This document shows, piece after piece, positions 28,833 through 33,857 of a DNA stretch of 33,857 nt. How positions within the stretch are numbered: the stretch's first letter is position 1; each line of letters begins with the position of its first letter. The position numbers and the translations under genes are program-made. Source of the stretch: Vulcanococcus limneticus LL. Its GTDB lineage: Bacteria; Cyanobacteriota; Cyanobacteriia; PCC-6307; Cyanobiaceae. A model generated the notes under the pieces. That model saw only the letters and a program-made list of their open reading frames with translations, was not told the origin of the DNA and searched no databases. The DNA is taken from the NCBI RefSeq assembly GCF_002252705.1, contig NZ_NQLA01000033.1:1-33857 (forward strand). Reading direction: 5' to 3'.

Positions 28833-29530
28833 GCGTACCGATGGTGTCCGCAGTGCGGGAACATCCCAAGCCTTCCGCAGTGGAGAGCCCACGCCCTGTC
28901 TTGCTGACTCCTCCTGCTGTGCAGATGGTGCTGCCGCTCACGGTGGTGCTGGTGGGCAATGCCGCTGGGGCGGAGCGAATGCTGCGGGAACAGCGCCACC
29001 GCCGGCCGGCGTGCCATGCCCGAGCACAGCAGCTGGAGATCAACCTGCAGGCACCGGTCCATCACCCGCCCAGAGCCCAGGGTCAGCAGTCCGTGCGCTG
29101 CAGGCCGCGGCGGCAACGGCCGGTGCGACCCCATGCCGCTGCAGACGCCCTGGCGCTGGAGCACCGGGACCTGGCGGAGAAGATCGCGGGCAACTTCGCT
29201 CGGCGCACTGTTCACCCCAGGGAGGACTTGCTGCAGCTGGCGATGATCGGGCTGATCAAAGCGGCACGGCGCTACGACCCCTCACGAGGCCCATTCCGGC
29301 CCTACGGGCGCACCTATGCCAATGGGGAAATCACCCACTTTCTGCGGGACAACGGCTTCCTGCTGAAGGTGCCGCCGACATGGCGGGAGCTGCATGCGCG
29401 GGGGCAGCGGTTGCTGACCTCAGGAGTTGGCGTGGGCGAGATGTTGGAGCGATTAGGGATCAGCCGGGAGCAGTGGATTCAGATCGTTGACGCCTGCTCA
29501 GTTCGGGTGGTTGCTTTTCCTGTTGATTGA
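28829..29530 (+). CDS. Short sigma-70-like protein encoded after the terminase gene
   Basis: 233 residues from GTG 28829 (ATG 28841 also possible). The first 110 are basic and Pro-rich with no domain I can name. From about 115 there is sigma-70 region 2: HRDLAEKIAGNFARRTVHPREDLLQLAMIGLIKAARRYDPSRG, then FRPYGRTYANGEITHFLRDNG, matching regions 2.1-2.4 of cyanobacterial group 2/3 sigma factors. FLLKVPPTWRELHARGQRL and GEMLERLGISREQWIQIVDA correspond to region 3. The gene ends there, with no region 4, which reads -35 boxes. It may redirect RNA polymerase to late phage promoters, or act as a decoy. Confidence 0.72.
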   Translation: MSVPMVSAVREHPKPSAVESPRPVLLTPPAVQMVLPLTVVLVGNAAGAERMLREQRHRRPACHARAQQLEINLQAPVHHPPRAQGQQSVRCRPRRQRPVRPHAAADALALEHRDLAEKIAGNFARRTVHPREDLLQLAMIGLIKAARRYDPSRGPFRPYGRTYANGEITHFLRDNGFLLKVPPTWRELHARGQRLLTSGVGVGEMLERLGISREQWIQIVDACSVRVVAFPVD

Positions 29531-29548
29531 ACGCCGCGATCAGAAGCG

Positions 29549-29585
29549 GGGAGCAGCCTCAGCAGGGGTGGCGCCACCTGCTCCC
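29549..29585 (+). terminator. Strong hairpin after the sigma-like gene
   Basis: Two nested pairings: GGGAGCAG with CTGCTCCC at the outside, or AGCAGG(GG)TGGC directly with GCCACCTGCT. A pyrimidine-rich stretch (CTACTTCTTCATCTTG) follows. It lies 20 bases past the sigma-like stop, exactly where the AT-rich, left-facing cassette begins. Confidence 0.55.
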
Positions 29586-29641
29586 TACTTCTTCATCTTG
29601 ACGCTAGGTATCGACGAATGAACAATATCTGTGACGCGCAA

Positions 29642-30337
29642 TTAGCATGCTTTGCTGATTGCATCTAGAAGTGAAAGAATTGTAATTAGTCTTGATTCAT
29701 TGCGACCAACTGGTTTTGCCTTTAGCCACGCGCCGACATTGTGAAAATTGTTGCCCTGTCGCTTTATTCCTGTAGTATAAAGTGCGCCTACAGCCAATGA
29801 TTCATTCATGGCATCCAATGATCTCTTGCTTCGATGGGCTATATGATTCCGTAATGCGATAACAGCGTTAACCACTGCTTTTTGAGAAGAGGTTAGGTTT
29901 GCGAATTTGTCCGCGTGCTGCTGAACAAGCCATATCCTAGCCCGATCTTCGAGCAAGGCGAAGCTTGAAAATGTAATATTGCTGCCAGAACTATTGGCAA
30001 GCGATTGCACATCTGCCTTGGTTAAATGCGATGGGAACTCGAGCTTGCCGTACTTCAAAAAGACCATGTTCGCCTTGTCATGCTCCGTGAGGTGCTCATT
30101 AAAGGAGTTCTTTAGGTGCTGCTTAAACTGAGCAGAGTCTGAATTGATGTATGCAATAAAGATATCACTGACAAAACCTTCCCAGGCAACTGCCGCCGCA
30201 AGAAGGCTGTATTCAGCTAATCTTGACTTGTCTCCATCTTTCGAAAGTCCACTAATCCCATCCATATAGAAGGTCTTGATGTCGCCCAGTTGTTCGACGA
30301 AGTCGTCAATGATGCATTGAGGGGAGATCTTTCTCAT
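29642..30337 (-). CDS. HEPN-like protein with an R-x4-H motif, putative RNase
   Basis: 231 residues, clearly richer in AT than all neighbours. The C-terminal half carries AVVNAVIALRNHIAHRSKRSL, where Arg163-x4-His168 is the signature of catalytic HEPN domains. An early helix, YSLLAAAVAWEGFVSDIFIAYI, has the Glu-containing pattern that precedes it in RiboL-PSP and similar HEPN families. I cannot assign a named family with certainty. The gene faces against the surrounding late phage genes and stands beside a second HEPN-like gene. Role: probably RNA cleavage in phage defence or exclusion (inference). Confidence 0.65.
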   Translation of the reverse strand: MRKISPQCIIDDFVEQLGDIKTFYMDGISGLSKDGDKSRLAEYSLLAAAVAWEGFVSDIFIAYINSDSAQFKQHLKNSFNEHLTEHDKANMVFLKYGKLEFPSHLTKADVQSLANSSGSNITFSSFALLEDRARIWLVQQHADKFANLTSSQKAVVNAVIALRNHIAHRSKRSLDAMNESLAVGALYTTGIKRQGNNFHNVGAWLKAKPVGRNESRLITILSLLDAISKAC

Positions 30338-30399
30338 CTATCTGGATCTGGTTAATCTAGGTTAGACATGGGCATGGGCGTGGAGGCCTCGTCTTGCAA

Positions 30400-30439
30400 G
30401 AGCGCTTCCGGCGACCCTTCTCGGGAAGGCCTAACGCTC
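30400..30439 (-). terminator. Nested stem-loop between the two HEPN-like genes
   Basis: An outer GAGCG/CGCTC pairing (30400-30404 with 30435-30439) holds an inner hairpin CCTTC-TCGG-GAAGG (30416-30429). An AGGCCT at 30384-30389 is repeated at 30427-30432. The gap 30338-30546 holds no gene I can support. The structure may end transcription of the zinc-ribbon gene or be a regulatory RNA element; it has no clear T-tract. Confidence 0.35.
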
Positions 30440-30546
30440 CAGATCAGAAGCTAGAAAGTCTTGTCATCTTGATAAGCAACTTTTTGCCCGGTTTCCGAAT
30501 CTGGATGCTAGCCGACGCTTTCGACTATTTCTAGAGGGATGGATCT

Positions 30547-31353
30547 TTATTCATCTCCGAGAACTGGCGATATACCAAGGATAATGCGAGATTGCTGGCC
30601 GCACTTCCTGCATTTCCACTTGATCCCTGGCTTGATATCTTGTTGAAAGATCCATGCTTCTTCCATGCATTCCTTGTTTGAGCACTGCAATGGCTGAGTT
30701 ATTGGCTGCCATTCTGCCTGCCCATCAGGCAATGACATAACCCTGTACTGGGCTTGGCACTCTAAGCACGTAGCGACGCTGTCTTCCATTGACGGAGGCA
30801 GCCTCCCGTAGACCTTTGCGCCACACCTGACGCATTTAATCTCAGAAGATATCTTGAAATCTGAATTGATAATCTGTGACTCAAAAACCTCCTTGAGGAT
30901 TGCTGCCAACTCCCTACACTTTGCCAAAATCTTTCCGGCACTTTCGGGCGCGCCCGCATCTGCTTGGGCCTTAGTTGGAGTGTGCAAGTACGAGCCTAGT
31001 CTGTCATAAAAACTATCTATTTCTTCTAGCTTCAATACTCGCTCTCTCCCCAGGCAATGCATGATTGACGCTGGCTGCCCTTCCTGATCCGGCTCTCCAA
31101 TGCTGATGATGGCGTCTTTGTCTGCATGTGGATCGACTTCAAGAAGCAGTCTCAGAAGTTTCTTGGGCTGCCATTTCGAGAGCTTATTCCAAGATGTATC
31201 AGTTGCATAATGCTTGGCTCGTTCATAAACGAGAGCTTCCAAGGCCATTCTTAGCTCCAAAGCAGCATAGCGAAGCCTGTTTGTGTCAGTAGACTCCATT
31301 TCTTGGAGTGCTCGCTCAAGGGATTGCTTCGCTGCTGCCCGATAATTCTTCAT
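30547..31353 (-). CDS. HEPN-like domain fused to two zinc ribbons
   Basis: 268 residues, AT-rich like the gene to its left. The N-terminal part is helical (RLRYAALELRMALEALVYERAKHYA), and IDSFYDRLGSYLHTPT has Arg118-x5-His124, which fits the HEPN R-x4-6-H rule. Two zinc ribbons follow: Cys174-x2-Cys177 with Cys196-x2-Cys199, and Cys224-x4-Cys229 with Cys248-x2-Cys251. Zinc ribbons could bind RNA or a trigger protein. I do not recognise the full architecture as a named family. With the gene at 29642 it makes a two-gene left-facing cassette inside the late region of the prophage. Confidence 0.65.
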   Translation of the reverse strand: MKNYRAAAKQSLERALQEMESTDTNRLRYAALELRMALEALVYERAKHYATDTSWNKLSKWQPKKLLRLLLEVDPHADKDAIISIGEPDQEGQPASIMHCLGRERVLKLEEIDSFYDRLGSYLHTPTKAQADAGAPESAGKILAKCRELAAILKEVFESQIINSDFKISSEIKCVRCGAKVYGRLPPSMEDSVATCLECQAQYRVMSLPDGQAEWQPITQPLQCSNKECMEEAWIFQQDIKPGIKWKCRKCGQQSRIILGISPVLGDE

Positions 31354-31668
31354 TGCCCCTGATTTTTAGTATTGGCCGACTAGCGGCTAAATGGGCTGAT
31401 CTTCGTAAAAAGAGAGCCAGGCCATTTGTGATCCGAATAAGAACCCGAAGTCATTACGAGTTGAAGTCTAAACCCGCTGTGCGGCAGTCGACCCTGAGCG
31501 GGCGGCTCATCTTGCCTGGATCTTCTGTGGACCCTGACAAGAACTCAGCACACCCACCCCGGGTGACCTGCTTGTCCTGATGCTCTGACCGAAACAATGC
31601 AAATCCTGCATGGCTTCCCCTTCCGCCGATTGCTGCCACTGGCAAGAGCTTGACCCCACCAGCAGCCC
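31354..31668. other. 315-base gap between the HEPN-like cassette and the portal gene
   Basis: No gene that I can support; a 90-codon right-facing frame that starts within the zinc-ribbon gene has no recognisable content. The promoter of the cassette must lie at its left end, and sequence returns to high G+C from about 31610. Small inverted repeats are ATGCA-AATCC-TGCAT (31597-31611) and CACCCCGGGTG (31555-31565). Confidence 0.4.
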
Positions 31669-33252
31669 GTGCCCACCGCCCGCCGCCGTAGGACAACCAC
31701 CACCAGGAGTCCCGCTTCCCCATCAGAGACGCAACCCCAAGCCCCTGCCGAGCCCCCCTGGCTGGAACACCCCACCCTCGCTGGCCTCCGCGAACGCCTG
31801 CAATTGGTCTACGACTGCTGGACCCTGCTGGAGCTCCCTGACGGCACCAGCCGCCGGCCGGTCTATCTCCCCCGCGGCATCGAGGAGCCCGAGACCTGCT
31901 ATCTCAAGCGCCTGGAAGCAGCCCGGCCAACGGGCTTCTACCGCGATGCCCTGCGCACCTACGCGGGGATGCTGTCGCGCCTGGCCTGGCAGGAACTGCC
32001 CGACTCCCTGACCCGCGTGGCCACCGATGTGGACGGCCAGGGCACGGACCTTGGGGTGTTCCTCTTCCTGGCCGACCTGCTCACCCTGCGGGATGGCGGC
32101 TGCCTGATCCTGCAGCTGCCGCCCCAGCACCGCTGGCCCTCAGAGGGTGATCGGCTGGAGGCCCTCGCCAAGGGCGACCGGCTCTCCCTGCCGCGGCTGC
32201 AGCTGGTGCCCCGGCGCGACCTGCTCAACTGGCGCCTGCCCACCGATACCGCCAGTGCGGCTCCGGCGTCGGGCCCGGTGGAGATCGTCTGGCGGGAGCC
32301 GCGCCGTCAGGCCCTGCCGCCCCGCTTCGCCAGTGGCAATGCCGCGGTCCCCACGGTGGTGCTCGACGCCCACGGCGGACTGGTGCCCGATCCGCAGGCC
32401 TGGCTCTACCGCAGCCTGTCGGTGAGCGACGACGGGCTGGTGCTGCGCAGCTGGCAGGCCAAACTCAATCCCGGCGCCGTCGCTGGCTACGACGTGGTGC
32501 CGGTGGGTGAGCCGGAACGGATGCCCCAGCGCTTTGACCTGCCGGCCCTCTGGTACTCGGTGGATGGCACCGCCTTTGGCGAGGGCGATCTGCCCCACCT
32601 GGGCCTGGCGCACCAATACCTCAACCACTACCGCTGCCGCAGCGAATACGAGGATCTGTTGTCACGCACTGCCCTGCCAGTGGGCGTACGCACCGGCCTG
32701 GTGGATGCCTACGGCTTCCGGCGCAGTGATGGCGCCCTGGGTTCTGGTGCTTCCACCGGCGGAACAGATGCCCAACGCCCGCAACGCCTGGTGCTCTCCA
32801 CCTCCTCCTTCATGGACCTACCAGAGGGGGCCAAGTTCCAGTGGGTCGAAATAGAAGCGCGTTCACTGGCAGAGCACCGGGCTTACCTGCAGCAGCTGGA
32901 AGAGGCGATGCGCCGTGATGCGTTGATCCCTGCCGGCGGCCATGGTCCAGCTCGCACCGAGCTGGAGATTTCGCTCACCGCCGGCCAGAGCTTTGCCGTG
33001 CTGCAGTCGCTGGCAGGCCAAAAGCGCTCGATGCTCAGCACCCTGCTGCGCCAGTGGACCCGCCTCACCGGCGAAAAGCTCTCCGACACCCCGCCCTGCA
33101 GCGTGGAGATCTGCCCGCTGGTGCCACCCCAGCCGCCGCGCAAACCCCAGCCCTCGGTGCAGGAGTGGCTGGTGCTGCATGAGCGGGGAGTGATCGACGG
33201 CGCCGAGCTGCGTCAGCAGCTGGGGCTGAGCGAGCACAACGGGGGCAGCTGA
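31669..33252 (+). CDS. Phage portal protein (DUF4055-like)
   Basis: 527 residues from GTG 31669; a TGA stands in frame 18 bases upstream, so the start is well limited. The first third resembles DUF4055 phage proteins, a portal family: RRPVYLPRG, then CYLKRLEAARPTGFYRDALRTYAGMLSRLAW, and a GVFLFLADLLTLRDGGCLILQL segment. Later parts include YLNHYRCRSEYEDLLSRTALP, EGAKFQWVEIEARSL and LTAGQSFAVLQSLAGQKRSML, all usual for portals. It would form the dodecameric DNA gate of the capsid. Normally it directly follows the terminase gene; here the sigma-like gene and the HEPN-like cassette come in between. Confidence 0.75.
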   Translation: MPTARRRRTTTTRSPASPSETQPQAPAEPPWLEHPTLAGLRERLQLVYDCWTLLELPDGTSRRPVYLPRGIEEPETCYLKRLEAARPTGFYRDALRTYAGMLSRLAWQELPDSLTRVATDVDGQGTDLGVFLFLADLLTLRDGGCLILQLPPQHRWPSEGDRLEALAKGDRLSLPRLQLVPRRDLLNWRLPTDTASAAPASGPVEIVWREPRRQALPPRFASGNAAVPTVVLDAHGGLVPDPQAWLYRSLSVSDDGLVLRSWQAKLNPGAVAGYDVVPVGEPERMPQRFDLPALWYSVDGTAFGEGDLPHLGLAHQYLNHYRCRSEYEDLLSRTALPVGVRTGLVDAYGFRRSDGALGSGASTGGTDAQRPQRLVLSTSSFMDLPEGAKFQWVEIEARSLAEHRAYLQQLEEAMRRDALIPAGGHGPARTELEISLTAGQSFAVLQSLAGQKRSMLSTLLRQWTRLTGEKLSDTPPCSVEICPLVPPQPPRKPQPSVQEWLVLHERGVIDGAELRQQLGLSEHNGGS

Positions 33253-33268
33253 TCTGGCAAGGGAGGGC

Positions 33269-33763
33269 ATGACCCAATCCTCCCCACCCACCTGCACCTG
33301 GCGTCCCGGTGATGCCGAGGCCTTGCGCATCGCCCTGTCCATCCCTGTGACCAGTGCCACCCTGGCGGCCCTGAACCGGGAGATGGCCCAGCTGCAGACC
33401 CGCTACCCCACAGGGGTCTGCACCGCCCAGGGCCACCTCGATGCCATTGCGGCGCTGAATGAGAAGCTGGCCGCACTGACACCAGCGGAGGTGAACAGCC
33501 CGGTGCGCAGCCGGCGCAAGGGCGTGGCCGGTGGCGTGGTGCCCAACCCACTGCCATTGAGCAAGTTGGCGGTGGTGGAGTACGCCACCGAACTGCTGTT
33601 GGAGGAAACCGAGAGCGAGTGGAACCCTGCGGGCCCCTCACCGGCGGTGGTGCTGGCGAAACAGCGCAGCCGGCACATCGGCCAGCTGGCGCTGCTGCTG
33701 CCGCGGCTGCAGAACTGGCGCCAGTGCAACCCCGACCCCTTTCGGGGATCCCTGGTGCGGTGA
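33269..33763 (+). CDS. Phage late-region protein, unknown
   Basis: 164 residues, 16 bases after the portal gene. N-terminal helices (VTSATLAALNREMAQLQTRY, GHLDAIAALNEKLAALTPAE) are followed by a basic segment (SPVRSRRKGVAGG) and a helical end (LAVVEYATELLLEETESEW, LAKQRSRHIGQLALLLPRLQNW). I recognise no family; it may be a head or connector protein from position. A possible insertion sequence begins within a few bases of its stop, so its C-terminus might be truncated. Confidence 0.65.
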   Translation: MTQSSPPTCTWRPGDAEALRIALSIPVTSATLAALNREMAQLQTRYPTGVCTAQGHLDAIAALNEKLAALTPAEVNSPVRSRRKGVAGGVVPNPLPLSKLAVVEYATELLLEETESEWNPAGPSPAVVLAKQRSRHIGQLALLLPRLQNWRQCNPDPFRGSLVR

Positions 33764-33765
33764 CG

Positions 33766-33857
33766 TGACCCCCTTTGTCGGTCCAGTCCTTATGAGAGTG
33801 GGTGGATGTGGTCATGCTGCAACTCCCTGTTGAGCTGCCTCCAGGGGCGTACGCCCC
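33766..33857 (-). mobile_element. Possible end of an IS3-like insertion sequence
   Basis: Reading leftward from the window edge, one frame gives GRTPLEAAQQGVAA and a stop (33812-33814), similar to the tail of IS3-family OrfB transposases (G-G-x-TP-x-E). About 46 bases further the sequence ends in a TGGACCGACAAAGGGGGTCA, whose TGACCCCC start on the plus strand suits an IS3-type terminal repeat. Only 92 bases are visible, so the call is weak. Confidence 0.35.

Noticed and set aside
31308-31580. A 90-codon right-facing frame overlapping the zinc-ribbon gene start
   Set aside because: No domain, poor start context, and it lies antisense to the well-supported HEPN/zinc-ribbon gene.
15906-33857. 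A second copy of the tRNA-Ser 3' end (attR)
   Set aside because: I found no further match to TTCGAATCCCACCCTCTCCG in the window, so the element's right end is not assigned.

Overview
The window looks like a chromosomal segment of a high-GC picocyanobacterium, most likely of the Cyanobium/freshwater Synechococcus type. This is inferred from chlG (chlorophyll synthase), a cyanobacterial DUF2862 protein, a menG/ubiE methyltransferase, a ComEC and a single-PBP layout in one G+C-rich stretch. No taxonomic search was possible.

Bases 1-4015 are an accessory strip at the edge of a transposase remnant. It holds trmH and an alkyltransferase-like repair protein among five toxin-antitoxin modules in different states of decay: a FitA-like antitoxin remnant, an intact-looking AbrB/PIN pair, an MNT/HEPN pair whose HEPN gene carries an in-frame amber codon, a second MNT/HEPN pair with only a stub of the MNT gene, and an RHH antitoxin followed by a truncated PIN toxin.

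Bases 4090-15905 are core chromosome. rsmB is followed by a left-facing, translationally coupled set (DUF2862, chlG, class A PBP). Then come right-facing hisF, a small membrane protein, menG, an EAL-domain protein and glyQ, a left-facing LysM protein, comEC, and tRNA-Ser(CGA).

From the 3' end of the tRNA to the right edge lies an integrated prophage or phage-like element. It begins with a P4-type tyrosine integrase and an AlpA-type excisionase. A left-facing early operon follows (BRO-type antirepressor, a single-TM protein, a protein with an SSB-like acidic tail, RHH-like and coiled proteins), then an XRE repressor and a DUF2786 protein. A divergent right-facing set encodes an RHH protein, a primase-helicase fusion, a repeat-rich noncoding block that could be an origin, a RecB-like nuclease, a degenerate nuclease-like protein, terminase small and large subunits, a short sigma-70-like protein and a DUF4055-like portal. 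Three copies or part-copies of one operator-like sequence (TTAGC-N5-GCTAA) sit in the three control regions of the early switch.

Between the sigma-like gene and the portal gene, an AT-rich left-facing insertion of two genes interrupts the right-facing late genes. The first encodes a protein with an R-x4-H motif, the second a protein with an R-x5-H motif plus two zinc ribbons. This looks like a cargo (moron) cassette of HEPN-type RNases, and is the best candidate in the window for an undescribed defence or exclusion system. The right edge may run into an IS3-like element. The right attachment site is not in the window.
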